A DNA stretch of 56,496 nt from Alphaproteobacteria bacterium (GCA_022600345.1 JAHZKP010000140.1:1-56496), one strand, 5' to 3'; numbered from the stretch's first letter, positions 7,973-18,488 are shown. Notes: generated by a model not told the origin, from the sequence alone. Translations and numbers: made by a program.

Positions 7973-9581
7973 TGATGGCCCCTTTTGGTGTCTCGCCAGT
8001 GGTGCCTGCAGCGGTGGTGTCTGGCGTGGCGATCGTTGAACCGGACGGTTCGATTGCCGTGGTGTTCGTTTCTGAGCCGGTGAAGTCGATCAGTGAGATC
8101 ATGTCGAGGATGGGATCGGCATAGAAGAACGTAACGAAGCAACCAAGCATGGTGATCGAGATCGCGATCAAGCAGGCTATCGGGGCTTCGGCAATTTTCA
8201 CTTTTTCACCGGGGGCGACGCCGGGCAGCGGCTTGAAGAATGCACGCGCGACGATTGGCACCAGATAGGCGATGTTGAGGAGTGAGGAGATCATGAAGAC
8301 GGCGACTGCGAACTGGTAGTTGGCATCCAGTGCCCCAAGGGCAAGATACCATTTGCTCCAGGTCCCCCCCAGCGGCGGAATACCGATGATACTCAAGGAA
8401 CCGATGAGGAAGGCAAACATCGTCAGCGGCATCAGGCGGCCAAGGCCGTCGAGCTGGCTTACTTCGGTCTTGCGATGGGTGATGTAGATTGCACCGGCGC
8501 AGAAAAACAGCGTGATCTTGGCGAAGGCGTGCATCAGGATGTGCAGCGCGCCGCCGGTGATGCTTGCAGCGGTTGCCAGGGCTGCACCGAGCACGATGTA
8601 GGAGAGCTGGCTGACTGTCGAATAGGCAAGGCGGGCCTTCAGGTTGTCCTGGTTCATGGCAACGATGGATGCCATCAGCACACAGAATGACGCCAGGTAC
8701 ACGACCCACTCATTGGCGGTCGTTGATGTCAATGTTTCGATGCCGAAGACGTAGACAATGACCTTCAAGACCGTGAAGACGCCTGCCTTGACGACGGCGA
8801 CGGCGTGCAGAAGTGCGCTGACCGGTGTCGGGGCGACCATGGCGGCGGGGAGCCAGAAGTGGATGGGCATAACAGCAGCTTTGCCGATGCCAAAGATGAA
8901 CAACGCCAAAAGGCCGCCCATTAACAAGGGGCTTAGGGCGTCGGGTTTGATGATACCGCCGGGCGTGAAGTCCAGGGTTCCCGCCGTTGCCCAGGTCAAA
9001 AGAATCGCAGGCAGGAACAAGACCATCGATGTGCCTACGAGCAGCACCAGATAGACACGGCCGGCCTTCATGGCGTCTTCGGTGGCCTTATGTGTAACAA
9101 GCGGGTAGGTCGACAGTGTCAGGACTTCATAGGCCAGGAACATCGTGAAAAGGTTGGCCGAAAAGGCCAGCGCCATGGTTGCGGAGATGGCGACGGCGAA
9201 GCAGACGTAGAACTGGGTCTGGCGGGGCTCATCGTTGCCACGCATGTAGCCGATCGAATAGATCGAGTTGACGACCCACAGCGTTGACGCAATGAGCCCG
9301 AACAGCATGCCGAGCGGTTCAATCTTGAAGGCCAGGTCGAGGCCGGGTGCGACGCTCCAGACCAGCAGTTCGGGCTGCCCGCCTGCAGCGACCGTGGGGT
9401 AGAGGCTCCAGGTCACGCCGGCAAGCAAGGTCGCTGCGATCAGGGTGACGGCTTCGCGCAGGTTGGGGAACTTGTAGAACAGCGGAATGATGAGCGAGGC
9501 GATGAAGGGGATTGCTATCGCGGCGATGATCAGGTCGCCTGTCGGCGTGCCGAGGAAGGGCGCGGTCAGGTTGGTGAACAT
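7962..9581 (-). CDS. Mrp-type antiporter subunit D homologue (second copy)
   Basis: The 539-residue polytopic protein belongs to the NuoM/N/L proton-channel family. FTMFLAYEVLTLSTYPL carries the conserved TM5 glutamate, KAAVMPIHFWLPAAMVAPTP the TM7 lysine and MPxHxWLP motif, and HAVAVVKAGVFTVLK the next lysine. ATG at 9581 overlaps the stop of the upstream subunit in ATGA, which fixes the start against a longer in-frame extension. The C-terminal 45 residues after the last helix are Thr/Ala-rich and hydrophilic. It probably acts as one proton or cation path in the antiporter. Confidence 0.88.
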   Translation of the reverse strand: MFTNLTAPFLGTPTGDLIIAAIAIPFIASLIIPLFYKFPNLREAVTLIAATLLAGVTWSLYPTVAAGGQPELLVWSVAPGLDLAFKIEPLGMLFGLIASTLWVVNSIYSIGYMRGNDEPRQTQFYVCFAVAISATMALAFSANLFTMFLAYEVLTLSTYPLVTHKATEDAMKAGRVYLVLLVGTSMVLFLPAILLTWATAGTLDFTPGGIIKPDALSPLLMGGLLALFIFGIGKAAVMPIHFWLPAAMVAPTPVSALLHAVAVVKAGVFTVLKVIVYVFGIETLTSTTANEWVVYLASFCVLMASIVAMNQDNLKARLAYSTVSQLSYIVLGAALATAASITGGALHILMHAFAKITLFFCAGAIYITHRKTEVSQLDGLGRLMPLTMFAFLIGSLSIIGIPPLGGTWSKWYLALGALDANYQFAVAVFMISSLLNIAYLVPIVARAFFKPLPGVAPGEKVKIAEAPIACLIAISITMLGCFVTFFYADPILDMISLIDFTGSETNTTAIEPSGSTIATPDTTAAGTTGETPKGAINVR

Positions 9582-11149
9582 CAGCGGATCCCTCCGACCA
9601 GCACTTTGGCGGCTTCGGCTGCGACATCGACGGTGGCGCGGGTGTCTAGCCCCAAGTAGATCGTCAGCAGCGCCAGGATCCAAAGGGGCACCAGCATGGA
9701 CAGCGGGGCCTCCTTGGCTTGCGCGGCAGCGGCGGAAGGCTCTCTGAACCAGACCACTTCAGTGATGCGGCCGATGTAGATGAGGGAGATCAGGGAACTG
9801 GCAACGATGAGAAAAACGATGGAATACCACCCGGTATCGATGGCGCCCAGTGCCAGATACCACTTGGAGATAAAGCCGGCGGTGCCGGGGGTTCCCATCA
9901 AGCCGAGGCCGGCTATTCCGAATGCCAGCATGGTCAGCGGCATGGTTCGGCCGATGCCTGCGATATCCTTATAGAGCACCGAGCCGATACGGTAGTAGAC
10001 GGCGCCGAGGGCCAGGAACAACGCGGCCTTCATGATGGCGTGGTTGGCAATGTGAACGAGGCCGGCGGTCATTCCATTATTTGGTGTCGTTGCCGGGGAA
10101 GCATCGGTGGTGGCGGCCAGGACCGGCAGGCAGGCGAGGCCGACGCCCAACATGATGTAGCCGACCTGGGCAATCGATGAGTAGGCGAGCATGCGCTTGG
10201 CGTTGTTTTCGAACACGGCGCTAAAGGAAGCCAGGAACATGGCGGCGATCGAGAGGACGATCAGCACTTGCGGGACGGGAAGCGTTTCAATCGAGATGGA
10301 GACGCCGAAGACCGTGAACAGAAGCCGGATCAGCAGATAGATCGCCGCCTTGGTGGCCGTGCCTGCCAGGAATGCGGTGGCAACCGAGGGGGCGTAGGTA
10401 TAGGCGTTGGGCAGCCAGACGTGCATGGGGAATAAAGCAAGCTTCAGTGACACGCCCACGAACGCGAAGCCAAGGGCCGCCATGACGGCATTGCGCCGTT
10501 CGGGGTCGGCAAGGGCGGGACCCAGGCGACTTGCGATGTCATCGAAGTTGAGCGTGCCGGTCAGGACGTACAACAGGCCGATGCCGATCACATACAAAGT
10601 TGCGCCGATCGTCCCCATGATCAGGTATTGGTAGGCGGCCAGCAGTGCACGCCGGTGGCGGCCCAGGGCGATCAGGACATAGGTCGCCAGGGAAGAAATT
10701 TCCAAGAATACGAAGGCGTTAAAGGCATCTCCGGTGATGACGATGCCCATCAGGCCAGCAAGGCACAGCAAGTACATTGCGTAATACCACGGCTGTGCGC
10801 GTTGCTTGATTTCGGCTGCGATGGAGCGGCGGGCAAACGGCATCATGACGGCGGCGATGGCAGCGATAACCAGCAACACGAAGCCCGATAGCTGGTCGAC
10901 CTTGTAAACGATGCCGATGGGCGCTTCCCAGTTGCCGATCTTGTAGATTATCGGCGTGCCGGTCGACAGAATGGTGTTCAACAGCTTCCAGGCGATCAGC
11001 GCCACAAGAACTGAAACGACCAGGGATATAAACCAAGCAACCGTACCACTGCGCATAAACGTTGCCATCAGCGCGCCAAACAGCGGGACGATGATCAACA
11101 GGATGGGGAGGTGCGGTTCGACTGCGTTCAGGAAGGTCATCGCGCTCAT
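9581..11149 (-). CDS. mrpD: Monovalent cation/H+ antiporter subunit D
   Basis: The 522-residue protein is the most MrpD-like of the three proton-channel subunits here. NAFVFLEISSLATYVLIALG holds the essential TM5 glutamate, FPMHVWLPNAYTYAPS the MPxHxWLP-type motif, and AGTATKAAIYLLIR a channel lysine. It directly follows the C subunit, as in canonical mrp operons, with ATGA overlaps at both ends. The complex sits in the cytoplasmic membrane and exchanges Na+ or K+ for H+, supporting pH and salt homeostasis. Residue-level assignment rests on family knowledge. Confidence 0.9.
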   Translation of the reverse strand: MSAMTFLNAVEPHLPILLIIVPLFGALMATFMRSGTVAWFISLVVSVLVALIAWKLLNTILSTGTPIIYKIGNWEAPIGIVYKVDQLSGFVLLVIAAIAAVMMPFARRSIAAEIKQRAQPWYYAMYLLCLAGLMGIVITGDAFNAFVFLEISSLATYVLIALGRHRRALLAAYQYLIMGTIGATLYVIGIGLLYVLTGTLNFDDIASRLGPALADPERRNAVMAALGFAFVGVSLKLALFPMHVWLPNAYTYAPSVATAFLAGTATKAAIYLLIRLLFTVFGVSISIETLPVPQVLIVLSIAAMFLASFSAVFENNAKRMLAYSSIAQVGYIMLGVGLACLPVLAATTDASPATTPNNGMTAGLVHIANHAIMKAALFLALGAVYYRIGSVLYKDIAGIGRTMPLTMLAFGIAGLGLMGTPGTAGFISKWYLALGAIDTGWYSIVFLIVASSLISLIYIGRITEVVWFREPSAAAAQAKEAPLSMLVPLWILALLTIYLGLDTRATVDVAAEAAKVLVGGIR

Positions 11150-11514
11150 TCTGAATCCGGATCCTTGGAGAAGATTTCGTCCTCTTCGATGGTCCCGTAG
11201 GCCTCCTTGATGCGCACGACCAGCGCCAATCCGAGGGCTATCGTGGCGACGCCGACGACAATTGCGGTCAGCATAAGGACGTGAGGAAGCGGGTTGGAAT
11301 AGACCTTGTAGGCTGGGTTATAGATCGGCGCGGTGCCGCCCAGAATCTTCGCCGGGGTCAGGTAGAGCAGATAAACGGAGGTTTGAAACAGCGACAGCCC
11401 GACCAGTTTCTTGATCAGGTTGCCGCGTGCGATGACAATGAACAGGCCGGAGATCATCAGGACAATCGTGATGAAGTAGTTGTAGTGCGTGGCCAATGTT
11501 TCGAGTGCCTGCAT
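11146..11514 (-). CDS. mrpC: Monovalent cation/H+ antiporter subunit C (NuoK-like)
   Basis: The 122-residue protein has three membrane helices typical of MrpC/NuoK: ITIVLMISGLFIVIARGN, LVGLSLFQTSVYLLYL and LMLTAIVVGVATIALGLALV. The last helix and the short acidic tail match MrpC. ATG at 11514 was chosen because it overlaps the upstream stop in ATGA; the preceding TTG is less likely. The role is structural and ion-conducting within the Mrp complex. Confidence 0.9.
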   Translation of the reverse strand: MQALETLATHYNYFITIVLMISGLFIVIARGNLIKKLVGLSLFQTSVYLLYLTPAKILGGTAPIYNPAYKVYSNPLPHVLMLTAIVVGVATIALGLALVVRIKEAYGTIEEDEIFSKDPDSE

Positions 11515-11933
11515 CAACGCCGCCCCCTTTGCGCAAACGCGTAGAACATTGCGATCATGGTGCTGGATACCGTGACGAGCACGCCGAGTTCAACGATAAG
11601 GATGCCCCACTCGTGGGCGCGCAGGAAGTCGGGGTGAAAGCCGGTGAAGTCCAGGTAGTTGTAGCCCAACAACAAGCTGACGATGCCGGTTCCGCAGTAG
11701 ATCAACACACCCAGCGGCACCATGAATTCGACGATACTTGGCGGGGCGATCTGCTTGGCGGCGCGGATGCCGAATATAATGGCATAGAGAATCACCATTC
11801 CGGCCGCGATGACGCCAGCCTGGAAACCGCCGCCAGGGCCATAGTCACCGTGGAACTGCACATAAAGCGCGAACAGAAGAATAAATGGCAGGACCAGTTT
11901 GGCGCCGACCCTGAGGATTAAATCGAGCCTCAT
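11514..11933 (-). CDS. mrpB: Monovalent cation/H+ antiporter subunit B (MnhB domain)
   Basis: The 139-residue protein has four membrane helices. HGDYGPGGGFQAGVIAAGMVILYA is the MnhB signature loop and helix. It sits between the DUF4040 gene and mrpC with ATGA overlaps on both sides. In canonical operons MrpB follows a large MrpA; here that place is taken by the separate DUF4040 protein. Confidence 0.9.
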   Translation of the reverse strand: MRLDLILRVGAKLVLPFILLFALYVQFHGDYGPGGGFQAGVIAAGMVILYAIIFGIRAAKQIAPPSIVEFMVPLGVLIYCGTGIVSLLLGYNYLDFTGFHPDFLRAHEWGILIVELGVLVTVSSTMIAMFYAFAQRGRR

Positions 11934-12634
11934 GCGTTGCGGCCTCCGGCGGTCTTTGAGGAACCTTCCTTGTTCCCATGTACGGCATCTTCAACATCTT
12001 CGTCGTCATCATCATCGCGGCGATTGTTGGAAGTCGCGCGCCAGCCGCCCTGCAATAGCAACAGCACGCCGATGCCGGCCGTGAAAACGACGGTGACTTC
12101 GCCAAACGTGTCGAAGCTTCGAAAGTCAGCCAGTACGGCGGTGACCATGTTGGGCGGCATTTGGTGGTTCTTGGAATATTCGATGTAGGTGGGTGCAACG
12201 TGTTGATGCATCGGTGCGTCGGCGATGCCAAATTCCGGCAAGCCAATGGTGCCCCAGACCAGGATTGCACCGACGGCCAGGCTGACAAACAGAGGTATGG
12301 CGATCGATCGATGCTGGGGGTATTCCATTGAGCCGGTCAAATGCAAGGTCGCCAGTAGCAGGACCGTGGAAATGCCAGCGCCGACCGAGGCTTCGGTCAT
12401 TGCGACGTCAACGGCGTCAAGCACCATCATCAAGGAGGCCATCAGGAAGGAATAAATGCCTGAGAGGATGACGACGCCAAACATGTTGCGCTGCTTGACG
12501 ATGGCGATGGTGATGGCTGCAAGTAGCGTCAGGACAACCATCATGATGAAGGCTTCGACGTTGGGCTCCACCTTTTCAACGGCGGCCGCGACGTGACCGG
12601 CGGCCGGTGCGAGGGGGGTGGCGAGTGGGGTCAT
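11930..12634 (-). CDS. DUF4040/MbhE-like protein, equivalent to the C-terminal part of MrpA
   Basis: The 234-residue protein corresponds to the C-terminal extension of MrpA as a separate gene. The first half (MMVVLTLLAAITIAIVKQRN to AVDVAMTEASVGAGIST) is the MbhD-like DUF4040 region, with the AMTEA motif. The second half (AVLADFRSFDTFGEVTVVF) is the MbhE-like region. A very acidic tail (RRDDDDDEDVEDA) follows. Translation is coupled to subunits G and B by ATGA overlaps. The split resembles archaeal-type and hydrogenase-like Mrp arrangements. Confidence 0.82.
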   Translation of the reverse strand: MTPLATPLAPAAGHVAAAVEKVEPNVEAFIMMVVLTLLAAITIAIVKQRNMFGVVILSGIYSFLMASLMMVLDAVDVAMTEASVGAGISTVLLLATLHLTGSMEYPQHRSIAIPLFVSLAVGAILVWGTIGLPEFGIADAPMHQHVAPTYIEYSKNHQMPPNMVTAVLADFRSFDTFGEVTVVFTAGIGVLLLLQGGWRATSNNRRDDDDDEDVEDAVHGNKEGSSKTAGGRNA

Positions 12635-13029
12635 GTTGGCCTCGTGGGCGTGGACTTGCCGGGGCTTTCGGGCGTTGCATCCTTATTTGCCGTATCCCCG
12701 GGAACCGTTCGGTTGCGGCGGTCTTCATCGAGGATTGGTTCAACGCCGGCATACAAGGCGGCCTGCGCCAGGGCGTGACTGGCGACCGGGCCAAAGAAGA
12801 ACAATAACGCCAGGACGAAGAACAGCTTCAGGGTGACCAGGGTGAACCCGGCCTGGATCGCCAACCCCAGGATCAGCAAGGTTGCGCCCAGAGTGTCGAT
12901 GACGCTGGCGGCGTGCATGCGGGTGTAGACATCGGGCATGCGCAACATGCCAAGGGCGCCGGCAACGAGGAAAAAGCTGCCTGCTACGATCAGCACCCAG
13001 GAGGCGGCATGGGCGGCTTGCGAGATCAT
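12631..13029 (-). CDS. mrpG: Monovalent cation/H+ antiporter subunit G
   Basis: The 132-residue protein has three membrane helices and the MrpG signature LGMLRMPDVYTRMHAASVIDTLG. The C-terminal 35 residues are hydrophilic and variable. ATG at 13029 overlaps the mrpF stop in ATGA, and is preferred over a GTG two codons upstream. Confidence 0.9.
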   Translation of the reverse strand: MISQAAHAASWVLIVAGSFFLVAGALGMLRMPDVYTRMHAASVIDTLGATLLILGLAIQAGFTLVTLKLFFVLALLFFFGPVASHALAQAALYAGVEPILDEDRRNRTVPGDTANKDATPESPGKSTPTRPT

Positions 13030-13319
13030 TTCCACGCGCTTTTCTCCTGCTCGTCGGTGACGTCGTAGGCGAGATCGCCGATGCGGAAGAATTTCAAGAC
13101 AGCGAAGGTGCCGATCAGATTGAGCAGGCCGTAGGTGAGGCCGATATCGAGGAATTCAGGCCGTCCGGTCAGGAAACCGAGTGCGGCCAACAGCAGGATC
13201 GCCAGCGTGCCGACGGTGTTTCCGGCAAGCACGCGGTCGAACACCGTAGGACCGCGGATCGCCCGAATGACCGCGAATAGGAGGGCGATAAGTACGGCTC
13301 CGGTGGCGACGTAGAACAT
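13026..13319 (-). CDS. mrpF: Monovalent cation/H+ antiporter subunit F
   Basis: The 97-residue protein has three helices and the MrpF motif RAIRGPTVFDRVLAGNTVGT, with the RGPT and DRVLA elements. It starts at the base next to the mrpE stop and overlaps mrpG, so E-F-G form a coupled block at the head of the operon. Confidence 0.92.
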   Translation of the reverse strand: MFYVATGAVLIALLFAVIRAIRGPTVFDRVLAGNTVGTLAILLLAALGFLTGRPEFLDIGLTYGLLNLIGTFAVLKFFRIGDLAYDVTDEQEKSAWK

Positions 13320-13793
13320 TCAAGCGGTTCCTTCGAATTTTGAGACCCGGGCGTCCATTGCTCCTGCCTCCACGTCATCGGCGCCGTCCTTTAGGAGGGC
13401 GTGGACTGTGAAGATGTCGCCGTCAACGCCGGTCGTTATGGTGCCCGGCGTCAGCGTGATGGAATTGGCGTAGGTCGCTTGTCCGGCGGCGGTCTGCTGG
13501 CTGGCCCGGACCTTCGTGAATGTCGGGGAAATCGGCAGGCTTGGGTGGAGAATGACACGTGTGACCGCCCACGCTGATTTCGCGATCTCGATGTAGAGCC
13601 AGAACCAGTAGCTGGGAGCTGAAAGCAATAGCTCGGTGGGCTGGCCCTCTTCATCGAGAATGTGCATGCGGGAAGCGGCAGCCACGCAAAGGACCGTCGC
13701 TAGAATGCCGACGCCAATCAGAAACAGGGTGTAATGGCCTGAAAGAGCAAGCCAGAAGGCCAAAAGGGATGCGGCCAGGAAGAGAGTTCTCAT
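13320..13793 (-). CDS. mrpE: Monovalent cation/H+ antiporter subunit E
   Basis: The 157-residue protein has two N-terminal membrane helices followed by a cytoplasmic domain with family marks: YWFWLYIEIAKSAWAVTRVIL, then TYANSITLTPGT and the final VHAL segment. It is the first gene of the ten-gene Mrp operon on the minus strand. The promoter should lie in the 700-bp gap above 13793; I could not fix it by eye. Confidence 0.92.
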   Translation of the reverse strand: MRTLFLAASLLAFWLALSGHYTLFLIGVGILATVLCVAAASRMHILDEEGQPTELLLSAPSYWFWLYIEIAKSAWAVTRVILHPSLPISPTFTKVRASQQTAAGQATYANSITLTPGTITTGVDGDIFTVHALLKDGADDVEAGAMDARVSKFEGTA

Positions 13794-14499
13794 TTGGTTG
13801 CCCCTTCACCCGTTCTGTCGGTCGCTTGCGTGGTGGTATACCAACTACCGATGCTTGGTATCCCACGGAGAGGCGAGAATCCATCCCGCTTCGGTAGGGT
13901 CGTCCCAGCGAGGGTCAAAATTCAAGCCGTCTTATGGTGTGTGTTTCGCTCACAGGCTGACTGTGAGTTTTGCACTGCCATCGTGCCGTCTGGGATTTCT
14001 TTTTGTGTGGTGGCGAACCGGACCGCCCCGGCCGGTACTGTGATGGATGACTTTTCCGAGTTTCCTGTAAAGCAAACCCTCAGAGCATGTTCAACCCAAA
14101 TGGACTCGCATTCTATTTCTCAAGCGGCGAGTCGTGGCGGAGCCGCGCTTCCAGTACGAGCGAGCAGGAGGGCGGCGCAGGTCGACGGGCAAGGCGCGGA
14201 AAACTGGCACAAGCTGGCCGCAATTGGTCGTTAGAATCCTTCAAAATCAAGGCCGCCGGCAGGGAACCAGACAGTTGGTGGCCGGTTGAATGAGCAATGG
14301 TGTTCAGGTTCGGTTCAGGAGAATCGGGCTAACGGATTGGATGAGCTGGCCATTTTGCGCGACTATGCGGCTGGCGATCGAGACTGTGGCGGTTGGTATG
14401 GCCGATCGGGGCGGCTGGACTGAGCTGGACCTTTAAGACATCGCCCGAAGGCCTGCCCTAGGTTGGCTCGCCGAACGGGCTTTGAGGAGAATTTTAGAG
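13794..14499. other. Gene-poor interval containing interspersed repeat copy B
   Basis: Short open frames here show no family resemblance. The interval should hold the mrp promoter (reading left) and the promoter of the small secreted protein (reading right). Its middle is taken up by repeat copy B, and GTTCAGGTTCGGTTCAGG near 14300 is a short direct repeat. No recognisable RNA gene was seen. Confidence 0.5.
14082..14215 (+). repeat. Interspersed repeat, copy B
   Basis: This copy begins AGAGCATGTTCA, parallel to the AGAGCGGTTCA end of the element at 20121-20391. It contains the core at 14111-14134 (TTCTATTTCTCAAGCGGCGA then GTCG) and continues with CGAGCGAGCAGGAGG and GGCGCAGGTCG, both shared with the 20-kb copy read in reverse. 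The matching order of several blocks shows common descent rather than chance. It is non-coding. Confidence 0.75.
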
Positions 14500-14901
14500 A
14501 TGACGAAGTTGATGAAAACCATCTGCGCTGCGGCCGTTGTGCTGGCGATGCCGCTGGTTGCCAATTCGGCAATGGCGGCTGAAGCGCCTCACCCGACCGC
14601 ACAGGTGAAATCGTTGAGCGGTGCTGTTTCAGCGCCGACAGGGATTTTGACAAAATCAAACGCCGCTGAAGAAAAGATCGTGGTTGCGCGCCGCTGGCGC
14701 CGCCGCGGTGGACGACGCTGGGTCGGCCCGGCAATCGTTGGCGGACTGGTTGCTGGAGCGCTGATCTCCGGTGCAGCCAGAGCGCATGAACGGGACTATT
14801 ACTATCGCCGCCGCTATGGAAATCGCTGTGAGCGCTGGTTGTGGAAGTGCGATAACGGTTATGGCCGCGCCTGCCGCAAATTCTACCGCTACTGCGATTG
14901 A
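14500..14901 (+). CDS. Small secreted Arg/Tyr-rich basic protein, hypothetical
   Basis: The 133-residue protein has a Sec signal peptide (TKLMKTICAAAVVLAMPLVA, cleavage probably after AMAA). A short linker, a very basic stretch (RRWRRRGGRRW), a glycine-rich hydrophobic segment (GPAIVGGLVAGALISGAARA) and a Tyr/Arg/Cys-rich tail with four cysteines follow. The tail suggests one or two disulfides in the periplasm. GAGGAGA lies upstream of ATG 14500, which favours it over a start six codons earlier. A strong terminator follows at 14956. No named family was recognised. Similar small basic secreted proteins are common in Hyphomicrobiales. Confidence 0.7.
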   Translation: MTKLMKTICAAAVVLAMPLVANSAMAAEAPHPTAQVKSLSGAVSAPTGILTKSNAAEEKIVVARRWRRRGGRRWVGPAIVGGLVAGALISGAARAHERDYYYRRRYGNRCERWLWKCDNGYGRACRKFYRYCD

Positions 14902-14955
14902 CCGACTGAATCGTTGAGCATCGGCTTTTGCTGACGAGAAACACTGCAAGTTTGA

Positions 14956-14988
14956 GGCGCCCTGCGGAAAATGCAGGGCGCCTTTTTT
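14956..14988 (+). terminator. Intrinsic terminator
   Basis: A perfect 10-bp stem (GGCGCCCTGC at 14956-14965 with GCAGGGCGCC at 14973-14982) with a 7-nt loop is followed by six T residues. It ends the transcript of the small secreted protein. Confidence 0.9.
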
Positions 14989-15173
14989 CGATGGGCGGGG
15001 CGCATCAAATATTGTGGTCGCCATCGGCTGGACTCAATGCGTCGGCACAGTCGGAACAAATAGCGAACTTTGGCGCGGTGAAGTTTTAGCGTTCTGTTAA
15101 CGATCTGCGCGGAAGAGTGGGCTATAAGCGGATGGCACGGCGGGTTCCAAATGCCGGGCTTTGTTGCAGTTGA

Positions 15174-16538
<1,365 letters not shown>

Positions 16539-16733
16539 AGTCAGGGTCTCGTCCATTGAGCGCCGTAAACCGGCTTTGATTGCAGGGTGTTATGTCCCTC
16601 TGATAGGGTCCGTCGCGCGGGCTGCATCGTGGCGCGGTGCAAATGCTCGCATGCGGGGTGACCTGACGGTCGAGGTGACCCGATAAGGTGGCGGCAAATT
16701 CTGCGGTTGATTTGCGGACGAGGGAGGATTGGC

Positions 16734-18128
16734 ATGTTGGACGTGGTCGGTCCGGAGAGGTTCCGCGATGAGATTCAGGTCTACCGGGCGGCGCTTAATC
16801 GTCCGATCGCCAGCAGCGATGTTCTGGCAGCAACGCTGGAGCGGGTTTACAAGTCCTTCGAACAGCAAGACTTTTTTCGCTACGATGTTTTTCTGGAGCG
16901 CGAAAAAGCGCCAGGGACAATGGACGAGTTGTTCCAGTTGCAAATGGAGCTTCGTGACCATGTGAGCGATTGGCACGCCGCGGGCCTGATGTCGCGCCCG
17001 GCTCAAAAAGCTGCTCGCGACTGTCTGCGCGCGACACGCTATGCAATCGATATCCTGGGTGAATTATGGATTGGATACGAGCGGTTGCCCAAGGACGGGC
17101 GGACGTATCGGGCTTTTGCCGGTTCGCATCTCAACACGCTGCACAACCGGGCATTTTCCACCGATGACGATGGCCGGATGGAGTTCTGGTCCGGAGATGT
17201 GATCCTGACGCGGGGGCAATTGCACAACAGCGCGGCGATCGCGAGGATCGGCGACGTCGATTCGCAGTTCAGCCATGTCGCCATGGTCTATATCGATATC
17301 AACGGTCAGCACTGGGCGGTCGAAAGCCTGATTGAACGCGGTGCCGTGGTCACGCCGCTTGCTGAATGGCTGGATCACGATCTGGGTCGGGCTGTCTTGT
17401 TCCGCCACAAGGACGCGCGTCTGGCGCAGCGCGCAGCGACCCTTATTCATGACCGGGTGCAGCAGTCGAGGCGGCCGGCAGGTAAACGCATCCTTTACGA
17501 TTTCACGATGACGCTCGATGAGAATACCCATAACCTGTATTGCTCAAAGTTGGTGAGGCGGGCATTTCGTGAAGCGAGCGACGGCCAGGTGTTGCTGCCG
17601 ACGTTTTCGACGTTACTGGATATGCAAAACCGGGATTTCCCCAGGCGGATCGGCGTCAAAGCCGTTGAAACTTTCGCGCCGGGAGATCTGGAGTTGGAGC
17701 CTTCCTTCGATATCGTGGCTGAATGGCAGGATTATCGCGTGACCTCGGAGTTGCGTTTGAAAGACATCGTGATGGACAAGCTGTTCGAGTGGATGGAACG
17801 CGATGGCTACCGGTTCGAAGAGACGTTCAGAATTCGATTGATTTCGTGGTTCGGGCGGCTTTCCAGTTACCTGTCGCAGGATATCAAGAGGATGATCGAC
17901 GACGTCGTCCCGATGGTCCCAGTCAACATGAAGCGCAGCGCGATTGCGGCTATCGCAATGCTGCATGAGACGGCCGAACCGATCTTCAAGGAGCTCGACG
18001 AATTGGAGCGAGAGCGTACGGAGCGATCAGGGCTGCCGTTGCACCCACGTGAAGTGCGCCAAATTCTGGATCGCATGCGTGAAGCGCAAGGGGCCCGGAT
18101 TGGTTATCTAGCAAGACGGCTGGATTGA
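16734..18128 (+). CDS. YiiX/YebB-like permuted NlpC/P60 cysteine hydrolase with helical flanks
   Basis: The 464-residue protein has a central permuted papain-fold domain. FWSGDVILTRG opens the domain, DSQFSHVAMVY gives the catalytic His, AVESLIERG the conserved Glu, and NLYCSKLVRRAF the catalytic Cys near residue 270. An N-terminal helical region of about 130 residues and a C-terminal region of about 140, both charged, flank it. Relatives act on amide bonds in peptidoglycan or on lipids; the substrate is unknown. No signal peptide or membrane helix was seen. AGGGAGGA just upstream fixes ATG 16734. Confidence 0.75.
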   Translation: MLDVVGPERFRDEIQVYRAALNRPIASSDVLAATLERVYKSFEQQDFFRYDVFLEREKAPGTMDELFQLQMELRDHVSDWHAAGLMSRPAQKAARDCLRATRYAIDILGELWIGYERLPKDGRTYRAFAGSHLNTLHNRAFSTDDDGRMEFWSGDVILTRGQLHNSAAIARIGDVDSQFSHVAMVYIDINGQHWAVESLIERGAVVTPLAEWLDHDLGRAVLFRHKDARLAQRAATLIHDRVQQSRRPAGKRILYDFTMTLDENTHNLYCSKLVRRAFREASDGQVLLPTFSTLLDMQNRDFPRRIGVKAVETFAPGDLELEPSFDIVAEWQDYRVTSELRLKDIVMDKLFEWMERDGYRFEETFRIRLISWFGRLSSYLSQDIKRMIDDVVPMVPVNMKRSAIAAIAMLHETAEPIFKELDELERERTERSGLPLHPREVRQILDRMREAQGARIGYLARRLD

Positions 18129-18168
18129 GGGCTGGCTTGGCACTCCGCTCCCTCGACTGAAGGCCGGG

Positions 18169-18411
18169 CTACTTTCCTGACGGTGCGACAAACCTGAAAA
18201 GCACCAACAGGACCATCGGCGGAACCAGCGCGATAAATGCATGCTTGGCGGCGTGAAGCATCACCGCTGAATCGAACGCGGCGCGTGTTGCTGGGTCGTT
18301 GTGTGATATATCCAGCGGAAGATGTGGCCAGGAATTATAGGCCCAAAGCGCAACGACCGCGATCCAGGCGAGCGTAGCGATAAGCCAGATATAGAAAAGA
18401 GTTTGCGTCAT
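18169..18411 (-). CDS. Small two-helix membrane protein, hypothetical
   Basis: The 80-residue protein has two membrane helices (LFYIWLIATLAWIAVVALWA and AFIALVPPMVLLVLFRFVA) joined by a polar loop with a conserved-looking HAAKHAF segment. ATG 18411 gives a start directly before the first helix; a longer frame adds 21 residues of no clear character. No family recognised. Confidence 0.6.
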   Translation of the reverse strand: MTQTLFYIWLIATLAWIAVVALWAYNSWPHLPLDISHNDPATRAAFDSAVMLHAAKHAFIALVPPMVLLVLFRFVAPSGK

Positions 18412-18488
18412 CTGACCAGCGTAGAGCTTTTGGCACGGTGATGGAAGCCGGGTTGTCGGGGCAGTGCACACCACTTGACATCGGTCCG

